A stretch of 64,000 nt of DNA from a virus: the IMG/VR virus record IMGVR_UViG_3300009502_000041, positions 1 through 64,000 of that record; one strand, written 5' to 3'. Below are positions 26,023-34,112 of this stretch, one piece after another (positions within the stretch are counted from its first letter, which is position 1; each line of letters begins with the position of its first letter). The translations under genes and the position numbers were made by a program. The notes beneath the pieces were generated by a model, which searched no databases, had not been told where the DNA came from, and saw only the letters and a list, made by a program, of their open reading frames with translations.

Positions 26023-27190
26023 TTTTAGACTCACTTAATAATTGTTTATTTACTTTTATAAATAACTTACAGTCATCAATTAAATTATTTTTTTTCATGT
26101 AATTAAAATAATTATAATTATCATATTTAATAGTTGTAATATTAGGTATATTATTATCTGTAATATGTTTTTGAATAATTTCAAAATTTATTACTTCTTT
26201 AAATTTATTTAATAGATGTTTTAAATTATTTCTCATTACATACAAATAACAACCATAATTATTTATAAACAATTCATTATATGAATTACATTTATTAATT
26301 ACATTTATAGCCAATTCAACATTCCAACAAATACGATCTTTAATTAAGTGTTTAGTGTATTCATTCAATAATTTGGTTTTTTTTAATAGATTATATGTTT
26401 TAGGTTCATTAATAATAAAATCATGGTAATTATTATATTTTTCAATAATTTTAACAACATCGTTTACATTAAAAATATTATTTTTTATTAGTTGATATAA
26501 ATATTTATCATTAATTTCTAATATTTTATTTTCAGTAATATTTGAATTGGTAATATTATTAATTATATGTAAATTTGTTATAAGCTGTTGTTTTATGTCA
26601 AAAATATATTTTTTACTAACTTCATTAATAACAATTAAACTGATGTTATTATTTATACATAAATCAAATTTAATTTTATCTTTAATATTATCAGTGTGCC
26701 ACTGTTTACCATTGTATTCAAATCCTAAATTAAATTCTTCAATATAAATATCAATTTCATAAGGTTTTATTGCCTTTCGATTATTATATTCAACAATACA
26801 ATTAGGAAATAAAATTTTTAAAATTTCAAATAGTAATAATTGTGGGGTAGAGTAATGCTGTTTAATCATGTGTTTACAAACATCATCAACAATTTTTAAT
26901 TGTCGACACGTTGTATACGCACTTGGGTCAGCTAACTGAAATTCACCTCTGGTTTTATATTTTAATGCAACTTCTGTTAAATATTCTATATTTAAATCTC
27001 TACCCACCATTTTATTTCTTTTTCCAATTTGTTTTGAGATATGTAATACAGATTTTCTTAAATTAAGCTCATTCGCTTTATTAGAAATACCCTTTTCAGA
27101 CCTATTCAAAATAATTGATAATTCCAAATCACTTTTGTTTAAAAAATTAGCTTTTAGGTAATCAATATCCGTTTTTATCCAATAATTCAT
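26012..27190 (-). CDS. Vsr-like endonuclease with NGW/CSHM-type repeats
   Basis: 392 aa from ATG at 27190 (MNYWIKTDIDYLKANF), two nt after the PhoH stop; the longer frame would run into phoH. Residues about 10-60 have a helix-turn-helix-like segment (LSIILNRSEKGISNKANELN). One clear copy of the KYKTRGEF...SAYTTCRQL...VCKHM repeat follows at about 70-105. The nuclease core at about 143-166 has EIDIYIEEFNLGFEYNG then KQWHTD, a diverged form of the core in the three larger endonucleases. The C-terminal half contains two or three degenerate copies of the repeat (KYNNYHDF, KCNSYNELF). Its end overlaps the next gene by 11 nt. Probably a homing endonuclease inserted after phoH. Confidence 0.65.
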   Translation of the reverse strand: MNYWIKTDIDYLKANFLNKSDLELSIILNRSEKGISNKANELNLRKSVLHISKQIGKRNKMVGRDLNIEYLTEVALKYKTRGEFQLADPSAYTTCRQLKIVDDVCKHMIKQHYSTPQLLLFEILKILFPNCIVEYNNRKAIKPYEIDIYIEEFNLGFEYNGKQWHTDNIKDKIKFDLCINNNISLIVINEVSKKYIFDIKQQLITNLHIINNITNSNITENKILEINDKYLYQLIKNNIFNVNDVVKIIEKYNNYHDFIINEPKTYNLLKKTKLLNEYTKHLIKDRICWNVELAINVINKCNSYNELFINNYGCYLYVMRNNLKHLLNKFKEVINFEIIQKHITDNNIPNITTIKYDNYNYFNYMKKNNLIDDCKLFIKVNKQLLSESKNGN

Positions 27191-27191
27191 T

Positions 27192-27962
27192 TTATTTTCT
27201 TTTTTCTTTAAAGTACTCGTCAAATTTATTTTCAATAACATCAATAAGCGGATTTCTAACATTTTTATCAGCATTACTCATTTCAACAACACCAATATTT
27301 TCAGTATTATTAAACATTTTAATTAAATGTTTTAATGAACTGTCTGATTTATTTGTAATATCAATTTGATTGGTATCACCTAACATAATTAATTTACAAT
27401 TTTCCCCAATGCGAGTCATTGAGGTATGTGAATTATCCATCGTTATATTTTGTGCTTCATCACTGATTATTAAGCAATTATCTAAACTAACCCCACGCAT
27501 AAACGCAAGTGGTAATGGTTTAACAATTTCTTTTTCAATTAAAGATTTTAATGCAATGCTCCCAATTATTTTTTCCATGTTAATATAATAACTTAACATG
27601 AAGGGTGTTATTTTATCGTCCAAACTTCCTTTAAGATAACCTAAATCTTCTGATTTTAAAGTAGTTACCGATTTTACTAAATATATTTTATTATAACCAT
27701 TTTCTTTTTTTCTTAAAAGACTTAAAGCATATGCAACAGCAATATAAGTTTTACCAGAACCTGCTCTACCACCGCATATTGTAATTTCATTATTTTTTAT
27801 TGAGTTTATTAAATTTTTTTGACTGTCATTTTTTGCTGTTAATTTTATTTCTGTTTTTATAATTTTACTAATTTCTTCTTTAACCCTTGAAGAAACAATA
27901 TTACAATCTGTTGATGTTAGTTCCTGAAAATCCTTTTCTTCCTTAACTCTATCCCTGCCCAT
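27192..27962 (-). CDS. phoH: PhoH-like ATPase
   Basis: 256 aa. A PhoH-family P-loop ATPase: Walker A GGRAGSGKTY at about 60-69, the family segment KIYLVKSVTTLKSEDLGYLK, PLAFMRGVSLDNCLIISDEA with Walker B (ISDEAQN), MTRIGENCKLIMLGDTNQID (sensor motif) and a conserved R near the end. Widespread in large phages; a role in nucleic-acid metabolism under stress is suspected, not proven. First gene of a minus-strand operon ending with the sigma-like gene. No promoter motif of either class is obvious upstream. Confidence 0.9.
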   Translation of the reverse strand: MGRDRVKEEKDFQELTSTDCNIVSSRVKEEISKIIKTEIKLTAKNDSQKNLINSIKNNEITICGGRAGSGKTYIAVAYALSLLRKKENGYNKIYLVKSVTTLKSEDLGYLKGSLDDKITPFMLSYYINMEKIIGSIALKSLIEKEIVKPLPLAFMRGVSLDNCLIISDEAQNITMDNSHTSMTRIGENCKLIMLGDTNQIDITNKSDSSLKHLIKMFNNTENIGVVEMSNADKNVRNPLIDVIENKFDEYFKEKRK

Positions 27963-28084
27963 AAATTATATTTAATGTTTTACTTTAAGTAATTTTTATA
28001 AAATGTTTTTAACCATACATGTTAATAACTACTATTACGTAATTTAATTTAAAATCTTGAATTATGTTACAAAATTTTTTTTAT

Positions 28085-28093
28085 AGTATTTAT
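28085..28093 (+). promoter_or_regulatory. putative late promoter of tail assembly genes
   Basis: AGTATTTAT followed by TGAAAAACTATAAAA, 25 nt before the ATG at 28119. Confidence 0.55.
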
Positions 28094-28118
28094 TGAAAAA
28101 CTATAAAATTTTATAATT

Positions 28119-29048
28119 ATGGAAAATAATAAATTACCTCAAAGAGAAAGTGTTTCAGATGCATTAAAAAAATATAAAGAAGCGAATGATAAAGTATCTG
28201 ATGAATCACAATATGTAAATTCAGTTTCAAATGTCTCAAATGTTTCAATTCCAAAACCAACACAATTTAATCAACAGGATTTTGAAAAAACAATGACTAA
28301 AGAAACTGATCCAGATTTAATGACTTCTTATGAAGTAGTTAAATTACCATCAAAAGGCATGTTTTATTCACATGGTATTTCAGAAGTCAATGTTGAATAT
28401 ATGACTTCAAAAGACGAAGATTTATTAACTACACCATCATTAATTGAAAATGGAACTGTTTTAGATAAACTTTTAAAAAGAAAAATTAAAACTCAAGGAA
28501 TTAATATTGATGAATTATTAACGGGCGATAGAAATGCAATCATTTTATTTCTTCGTACTTCGAGTTATGGTTCAGACTATACAGTACAAGTAACTGACCC
28601 AAGATCAGGCATACCGTTTACAACTACAGTTAATTTATTAAAATTACAATATAAAGAACCTAAAGAATTTCCTGATGAATTTGGATATTTTTCTGTGGAA
28701 CTTCCTATGCGTAAAAAAACTGTTAAATTTAAATTATTAAGTTCAGGTGATGAAAATTTAATCTTTAAAAAAGCAGAATCAATTAAAGAAGTGTATAATG
28801 AAGAATTTAGCCAGTATAACACAATGAAATTAAAATCACACATTGTTGCGATTAATGAAAAGGCTGATAGGTCATATATTGACAGATTTATTGATGCAAT
28901 GCCTGCTTTAGATGCATATACCATTCGTAAAAAATTGATGGAAGTATCTCCAGATGTTGATATGAATTATGAATTTATGACCAATGATGGTTATAAATTT
29001 TACACAAGTTTAAGTGTTGGTGTAGATTTTTTTTTCCCTCAAATTTAG
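28119..29048 (+). CDS. baseplate/tail assembly chaperone (T4 gp26-type family), first part of a frameshift pair
   Basis: 309 aa. The segment LPSKGMFYSHGISEVNVEYM, then SKDEDLLTTPSLIENGTVLD, KLLKRKIKTQGINIDELLTG and DRNAIILFLRTSSYGSDY is the pattern of the T4-type baseplate family (gp26-like). It comprises a shell-like start, the E/D-DLL step, LL.G(D)RN and a R..SYG strand. In tailed phages a protein at this position, just before the tape measure, is a tape-measure chaperone. The 3' end holds a T9 run (29027-29035) where a -1 shift would join it to the 29066-29239 frame, giving about 373 aa. Confidence 0.7.
   Translation: MENNKLPQRESVSDALKKYKEANDKVSDESQYVNSVSNVSNVSIPKPTQFNQQDFEKTMTKETDPDLMTSYEVVKLPSKGMFYSHGISEVNVEYMTSKDEDLLTTPSLIENGTVLDKLLKRKIKTQGINIDELLTGDRNAIILFLRTSSYGSDYTVQVTDPRSGIPFTTTVNLLKLQYKEPKEFPDEFGYFSVELPMRKKTVKFKLLSSGDENLIFKKAESIKEVYNEEFSQYNTMKLKSHIVAINEKADRSYIDRFIDAMPALDAYTIRKKLMEVSPDVDMNYEFMTNDGYKFYTSLSVGVDFFFPQI
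29027..29036 (+). promoter_or_regulatory. putative -1 ribosomal frameshift site
   Basis: The zero frame reads GAT TTT TTT TTC CCT CAA ATT TAG. A one-base backward slip on T-TTT-TTC gives GAT TTT TTT TTT CCC TCA AAT TTA GCG, open through the downstream small gene to 29239. This mimics the G/GT-type frameshift conserved in tail chaperones upstream of the tape measure gene. The slip itself is inferred. Confidence 0.6.
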
Positions 29049-29065
29049 CGGGTGAGTATAAGAAG

Positions 29066-29239
29066 ATGGTTGATGAAGAAATCTTCATTTTAACTAAACA
29101 CGCCAAATTTCAAGCAGAATATATTGAGAAACTTCCAATATATCGTAGACGACATTTCTTATATTTACTTCAAAGAGAGAATGAAGAAGTAGAAAAAATG
29201 CAAGATAAAGCAAGAAGTAAGAATAATAGACCAAGGTAA
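29066..29239 (+). CDS. small tail assembly protein, frameshift extension or separate gene, 57 aa
   Basis: Frame open from just after the upstream TAG; ATG at 29066, stop at 29237-29239. The product has VDEEIFILTKHAKFQAEYI followed by KLPIYRRRHFLYLLQREN, a short helical motif like the C-terminal domains of tail chaperones (an acidic-aromatic helix and YRRRHFL). It may be made from its own ATG or as the C-terminal extension of the 309-aa protein, because the frame is open without a break back to the slip site. It ends directly against the antisense endonuclease stop. Confidence 0.6.
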   Translation: MVDEEIFILTKHAKFQAEYIEKLPIYRRRHFLYLLQRENEEVEKMQDKARSKNNRPR

Positions 29240-30847
29240 TTAGTTAATATTTAATATAAATTTACTTTTACCACAGTCAAATATTTTTAAATATTTATTA
29301 TTTATATCTTGTTCTTTGTCATTATTAAAAACCTGTATTTCTTTTTTATTATATCTCGTTAATCCACTTGATTTAAAATAGTAATAATCTGGCTTGGTAT
29401 TATTTAAAAAACTAAAACCGAGTTGTTTTAATAAACTATCATTTGAATATCTTCTATCCGAAAAAGTTATAATTGACTTTGGTTGATATGTTATAATAAA
29501 ATAATTTAATAACTTACTTGCACCATCAACTACATAATGATTGATCTTATTACAAATATTAATCATTTTATATTCATTCTTATTAGTTTTTTTAAATGAT
29601 ATTAAAAAAACTAATTCATCATCATTATATAACCCAAAATTTAATTTAGATTTAGTATAATCGTGAATATTATTTTCATTTAGAAATATTTTAGACTTAT
29701 CAGAATTAATATTATTAATAACACAATCCTCACTAAATATTTTACTGTTAAATATGTTTAATTTTGATTTAATTATACTTTTAACAATTTCTTTTTTAAA
29801 AACCCACTCATCTTCAAAAACATGTAATAATTGAATTTCTTTTTTCTCACATAATTCTGTTTTATTTAAATGGTATTTATTATTTTTATATATGCTAGAG
29901 TGCCAATATAAACCATCAAATTCAACTCCTAACCTGCTTTCAGGTATGTAAATATCAATTTCTTTATTATTTAAAATTGTTTTATTTTTTTCTGTTTTAA
30001 GTTTTAAATCATTTTCTATAAATGATTTAATTTCATCTTCTTTAAGCGAAGAATTATTTCCAACTGGATTGCATATTATACAAGGATTTTCACATTTTCC
30101 TAAAATAACTCTCCAATAAAATACTTTTTTATTTATGGTATATTCACTATGTATTTTACACTGATTTTTAATTAAATAATTATTGTTACCATTATTAGTA
30201 ATTATTACATCTTTACCCATAATGTCGGCAGATAATTTAATTGTATTTTTTGTTTGATTTATTATTGATTTATTTTTAATGTTAATATTTTTCATTGGGT
30301 GAGATACTCCGTAATTTTCAAATAAGGTCTTTTTTATTTTATTTTTAACCAAAGGAGATTGTGATGGATAATTAACACCTAAGTTTTTTTGATTTGTTTG
30401 AATTACTTTATTTTTAATTTCTTTTGATTGTGAAATATGTTCAACCCCATATTTTTTAATTAAACTATTTTTTATTTTGTTTTTAACGTCTGCATTTTGA
30501 AAAACACAATTGCTACCATATTTTATATTATTGGTGCTTTTTATTCTATTTTTAATATTATTATCATTATTAATACATTCATTTGAGCAATATCTAAAAT
30601 ATTTGTTATTGGTATTACCCCAATTTACATTCTTATTACAAACTGGGCATACTGGTATTTTTATTATATTATTTACATAATTAAATAATTTCTGTTTAAA
30701 ACTAAAATTATTTGAAAAATATAATAAATCATGTATATTTATTTCATCATAATTTATATTATGGTGTGATTTAATATAACTTTCACGACAAACATTAGGG
30801 TTTTTATTATTTTTAATTAAAAAAATAAATTCTTCTTTATTTATCAT
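29240..30847 (-). CDS. Vsr-like (EDxHD-type) homing endonuclease, antisense in tail cluster
   Basis: 535 aa. N-terminal fingers (VCPVCNKNVNWGN, YCSNEC), four YGV-type repeats (KYGSNCVFQ, KYGVEHISQS, NLGVNYPSQS, NYGVSHPMK) at about 105-200, and a CxxC site (CIICNP). The core at about 295-317 reads EIDIYIPESRLGVEFDG then LYWHS, followed by HVFEDEW. A GNAT-like C-terminal region follows, with FDCGKSKF near the end. Its sequence resembles the 4043-5608 gene most closely, even in EDEW...KKEIVKSIIKSKLN. It is inserted antisense between the tail chaperone and tape measure genes and is coupled to an RHH gene by an 11-nt overlap. Confidence 0.75.
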   Translation of the reverse strand: MINKEEFIFLIKNNKNPNVCRESYIKSHHNINYDEINIHDLLYFSNNFSFKQKLFNYVNNIIKIPVCPVCNKNVNWGNTNNKYFRYCSNECINNDNNIKNRIKSTNNIKYGSNCVFQNADVKNKIKNSLIKKYGVEHISQSKEIKNKVIQTNQKNLGVNYPSQSPLVKNKIKKTLFENYGVSHPMKNINIKNKSIINQTKNTIKLSADIMGKDVIITNNGNNNYLIKNQCKIHSEYTINKKVFYWRVILGKCENPCIICNPVGNNSSLKEDEIKSFIENDLKLKTEKNKTILNNKEIDIYIPESRLGVEFDGLYWHSSIYKNNKYHLNKTELCEKKEIQLLHVFEDEWVFKKEIVKSIIKSKLNIFNSKIFSEDCVINNINSDKSKIFLNENNIHDYTKSKLNFGLYNDDELVFLISFKKTNKNEYKMINICNKINHYVVDGASKLLNYFIITYQPKSIITFSDRRYSNDSLLKQLGFSFLNNTKPDYYYFKSSGLTRYNKKEIQVFNNDKEQDINNKYLKIFDCGKSKFILNIN

Positions 30848-30977
30848 TTCTAATATTTTTAATTATAAATTGTCTAATTTCATGTGACATAGTAGTTCTA
30901 TTTTTTTCTGTTATAATTTTAAATTGATTGAACAATTCTTCATCTAGCCTGATCATTAAAGTTTTTACTTTTTTCAT
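30837..30977 (-). CDS. ribbon-helix-helix protein coupled to endonuclease, 46 aa
   Basis: ATG at 30977, TAA at 30837-30839. The sequence KKVKTLMIRLDEELFNQFKI followed by TEKNRTTMSHEIRQFIIKNI is a clear RHH pattern (strand LMIRLD, helix, turn, helix). It overlaps the endonuclease ATG by 11 nt, exactly like the 5598-5768 gene, and has a late-type element at 30996-31003. Probably an autoregulator of the cassette. Confidence 0.7.
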   Translation of the reverse strand: MKKVKTLMIRLDEELFNQFKIITEKNRTTMSHEIRQFIIKNIRNDK

Positions 30978-30995
30978 AACATTGTTATTACATTT

Positions 30996-31003
30996 ATAAA
31001 TAC
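30996..31003 (-). promoter_or_regulatory. putative late promoter of RHH/endonuclease cassette
   Basis: GTATTTAT followed by AAATGTAATAACAATG on the minus strand, 19 nt before the RHH ATG. It is back to back with the tape measure promoter. Confidence 0.55.
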
Positions 31004-31055
31004 AAAGATATAAATAATAATTAAATATATTTTAAAATATATTATTTAACTCTTT

Positions 31056-31063
31056 GTATTTAT
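31056..31063 (+). promoter_or_regulatory. putative late promoter for tape measure gene
   Basis: GTATTTAT followed by ATAAAAACG, 19 nt before the ATG. Confidence 0.55.
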
Positions 31064-31082
31064 ATAAAAACGTTAAATTATC

Positions 31083-33617
31083 ATGGCTAAAAATCCCACT
31101 TCTGTAAATGCTAATAATCTTAAACAAGTTAATGATGCACTAGAAAAACAAGCCAAATTATATTCCGATCTCGGTGCTAAAGAAGAAGCAATGTTTTTAA
31201 AACAGAAAATGGCTGAAAATAACAGAACGGCTATTAATAAACTTCTTAAAGAACAATTAGAATTAACTAATTTGATCGGTCCTAAGACCATTGAACAAGA
31301 AGAAACACTTGCAAAAATTCCTGCTCTATTAAATAAAATTACGAAAGAACACGCAAAATTAATTGCCGATTTAAAAACCGAAAATGAATTATTAAAATCT
31401 GGTGTTAAATACAGACAAATTGCTGTTGATTTAACAAGAGAATTGGGCAATCAATTAAAACTTGGGTGGACATATTTACAAGCATCAGATAAAGCAATTA
31501 AATCAACAATTCTTAATTTAGGAATGTCTGGTGCTAAAGCAGTCGAAATGAGATTATCTTTTGAGCAATCCGCACAATTTGCTGCAACTTTAGGTGCTAA
31601 TTTGGAAGATATTCAAAAAATAATGGAGGGTTTTGCTGATGAAACTGGTAGAGCACGTGTATTATCAGCTCAAATGGTTGAAGATGTTGTAACTATGGGT
31701 AAAGGTACTGGATTAGGTATTGAAAATGCAACTAAACTTGGTGCTCAATTTGAATATATGGGTGTTGATGTTAAAAATACAATGAATTTTGTACAAGGTG
31801 TTGTAGACACATCTGAAAGAATGGGTGTTAATACAACTAAAGTATTAAAAACAGTTAATGATAATTTTAAAAAATTAAGTACTTTTACTTTTCAGGGTGG
31901 TGTAAAGGCAATGGGTCAAATGGCAATGAATGCCGAAAAAACTAGAGTAAGTTTAGCTACCGCACTTAATGTTGCCGAAGCAACTAGAGGATTAGATCAA
32001 GTTATTGAATTAGGTGCTAATTTACAGGTAATGGGTGGTGAGTTTGCTAAAATGGACCCATTCCAATGGTTATATATGGCTCGTAATGAACCAGATAAAA
32101 TGACTGAAAAAATTTCTGAAATGACAAAGGGTATTTATACACTTAAAAAAAATTCAGATGGTACTTTTGAAAAATTTATAAGTCCTGAAGATAGAGATAG
32201 ACTTGCAAACGTTGCAAAATCATTAGGAATATCACAAGAAGAAATATCACAAATTGCACAAAGAAGACTTGATTTAAGTCTTTTAGATAAACAAACTGCT
32301 GGAATGGGTTTAACTAAACGTGAAAAAGAATTAATTCAAGGTGCATCCACAATGAATAGTGCCACAGGTAAATATCAAGTATTACTTGGTGGTCATATGC
32401 AAGATATTAGTACTTTAACTAAAGACCAAGCAGATGCATTTGCTAAAGAACAAGTATTACTTAAAGATAGAGCAAAAGAAGCCCAAACCTTTGATGAGGC
32501 ATTTAAAAACACCATAAACGCATTAAAAGCAGCATTATTGCCTTTGTTAGATAATGTGAATGGTTTATTAAAAACCGTTAGACCAATTTTTGATGCAATA
32601 AGTAAGTTTGGAACTGGTGGTGCGATTGCAACATTATTACTTGCGGGTCTTGCGTGGAAAGGCGTTGTTGGTGTTCTTGGTAGATTAACAAGTACTTTTG
32701 TTGAAAAAGGAGTTTCTACTGTAGGTGGTTCTATTGGTAGAATGTTTGGGAAAAACCCAGTATATGGGCCACAATTACCCCCACCCACAGCACCAGCAGG
32801 TGGTGGTACATTTGGGGGTGGTGCAGGTGGTACTGCATTAGGTATTGGTGCAGGTATTGGTGCTGCTGCTTTAGGTACTGGCGCAGGTGTTGGTGCTGCT
32901 GCTGCTGGTATTAGTTTATTGGCAGATGCAATGAGTAAATTGGATGTTGAAAAAGCAAAAATTTTACAAAACATAGTAATCACAATTGGTTTAATTACAG
33001 CAGCTGGAATTGCAGCTGCTACCACATTAATGTTTGCTGCACCATCAATAGTTGCTTTTGGCACAGCAGCGGGTGCAGCATCTATTGGTATTGGTATGTT
33101 AGCAATAGCATTAACACCGATTGGTCTTTCAGTTTTAGCAATAGGTGCAGGTATTGGTCTTGCAACAGCTGGAATTGGATATATGTTTACAGGAATTGGT
33201 AATTTAGTAACAGGAGTTGGTAATTTAGTTACATCATTTTCTAATTTAAAAATAAGTAGCGAAACACTTACAGCAATAAAAACAATTGCACTAAGTGCAC
33301 CAGATTTTAAAATAGTTGGTGATAGTTTTGCTAATATAAATGCAGCTTTATCTGGAAGTAAAGATGATTGGGTTGCTGTTCAAAATGCAATTACTGCAAT
33401 TAGCGGTGCAAACATATCTGGTGGTGGAATGTTGGCTGAATTAGCAAACCTATTGAGAAGTCCATTAAAAGTTGAATTCACCGATAAAAATGTTGCTATC
33501 GTAAGTAATATTACAATGGAAATAGATGGGGAGAAATTTATGCAAAAAGTATATAATATTAATACTTCAGTACAAAAACTTGCATCTGCTAGAAATGGAA
33601 CAGGTGGACAAGTGTAA
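31083..33617 (+). CDS. tail tape measure protein
   Basis: 844 aa. Sets tail length and forms the core inside the tube. The first 130 residues are charged coiled coil (DALEKQAKLYSDLGAKEEAM). Long helical segments follow, then a Gly/Ala-rich region (GAGIGAAALGTGAGVGAAAA) and several hydrophobic stretches (TIGLITAAGIAAATTLMFAA; LAIALTPIGLSVLAIGAGIG), the usual tape measure make-up. It is preceded by a chaperone pair, as expected. The length is moderate for a contractile phage. No lysozyme or peptidase domain seen. Confidence 0.8.
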   Translation: MAKNPTSVNANNLKQVNDALEKQAKLYSDLGAKEEAMFLKQKMAENNRTAINKLLKEQLELTNLIGPKTIEQEETLAKIPALLNKITKEHAKLIADLKTENELLKSGVKYRQIAVDLTRELGNQLKLGWTYLQASDKAIKSTILNLGMSGAKAVEMRLSFEQSAQFAATLGANLEDIQKIMEGFADETGRARVLSAQMVEDVVTMGKGTGLGIENATKLGAQFEYMGVDVKNTMNFVQGVVDTSERMGVNTTKVLKTVNDNFKKLSTFTFQGGVKAMGQMAMNAEKTRVSLATALNVAEATRGLDQVIELGANLQVMGGEFAKMDPFQWLYMARNEPDKMTEKISEMTKGIYTLKKNSDGTFEKFISPEDRDRLANVAKSLGISQEEISQIAQRRLDLSLLDKQTAGMGLTKREKELIQGASTMNSATGKYQVLLGGHMQDISTLTKDQADAFAKEQVLLKDRAKEAQTFDEAFKNTINALKAALLPLLDNVNGLLKTVRPIFDAISKFGTGGAIATLLLAGLAWKGVVGVLGRLTSTFVEKGVSTVGGSIGRMFGKNPVYGPQLPPPTAPAGGGTFGGGAGGTALGIGAGIGAAALGTGAGVGAAAAGISLLADAMSKLDVEKAKILQNIVITIGLITAAGIAAATTLMFAAPSIVAFGTAAGAASIGIGMLAIALTPIGLSVLAIGAGIGLATAGIGYMFTGIGNLVTGVGNLVTSFSNLKISSETLTAIKTIALSAPDFKIVGDSFANINAALSGSKDDWVAVQNAITAISGANISGGGMLAELANLLRSPLKVEFTDKNVAIVSNITMEIDGEKFMQKVYNINTSVQKLASARNGTGGQV

Positions 33618-34112
33618 ACATAAATACCTAATTATCAGCTATTTAAATTTATTTTATTATTTATTTAATTGTTAATATTTGTTAATAAAAGTTAAATATT
33701 AATATTTTTATCAAAAACATGGTAATTACTAACTTTATTTTTTGTAACTTTGACGTAGCTTTACGCAAGCGCACAGCATAGCGTACTGACGTACACTACA
33801 CAGTCTCGCACCGCACGCTACTTTCTTCAGTTCTGCGAACCAAAGAACAAATTTACAAGGTTTGTTATTGAATTTTTCAAATCCAATTAAAACTTGACAT
33901 GATAGGGTAGCTATATTCATTTTATAAATAAAATTCAAATTAAAAATCAAAAGTAGTAATTAAATTATAATAAAAAATAATTATTACAAATTATTACCCA
34001 ATTTTTTTGTTAAAATAATGGTGAGAAAAATTTTTGGGTTTTGGAGCGGTCTATTCCAATGTAAAAATACAGTAAATAAAATCAATATGCAAGTATTTAT
34101 TTAAAAAAATTA
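33618..34112. other. intergenic region with GC-rich island
   Basis: About 495 nt between tape measure and the 1087-aa gene. Most is very AT-rich, but about 33751-33850 is markedly GC-richer and contains several short alternating or palindromic words (GCGCACAGCATAGCG, GACGTACACTACAC). A minus-strand frame of 71 codons crosses it but looks artefactual. A late-type element in minus orientation occurs at 33619-33627 (ATAAATACC on the plus strand) antisense to the tape measure gene. No tRNA cloverleaf was found by eye. Possibly a structured RNA or an inserted host repeat. Confidence 0.4.
34092..34100 (+). promoter_or_regulatory. putative late promoter for 34113 gene
   Basis: AGTATTTAT followed by TTAAAAAAATTAATGG, 12 nt before the ATG. 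Confidence 0.55.

Noticed and set aside
32393-33064. 223-codon minus-strand frame, Ala/Pro-rich
   Set aside because: Antisense shadow of the Gly/Ala-rich part of the tape measure gene, with no start signals.
33751-33850. tRNA gene in the GC-rich stretch
   Set aside because: No acceptor stem, CCA or T-loop pattern (GGTTCRA) could be fitted by eye on either strand.
33735-33950. 71-codon minus-strand frame rich in Cys, Arg and aromatic residues
   Set aside because: It coincides with the GC-rich island, its composition is unlike any gene in the window, and no late-type or host-type element precedes it.
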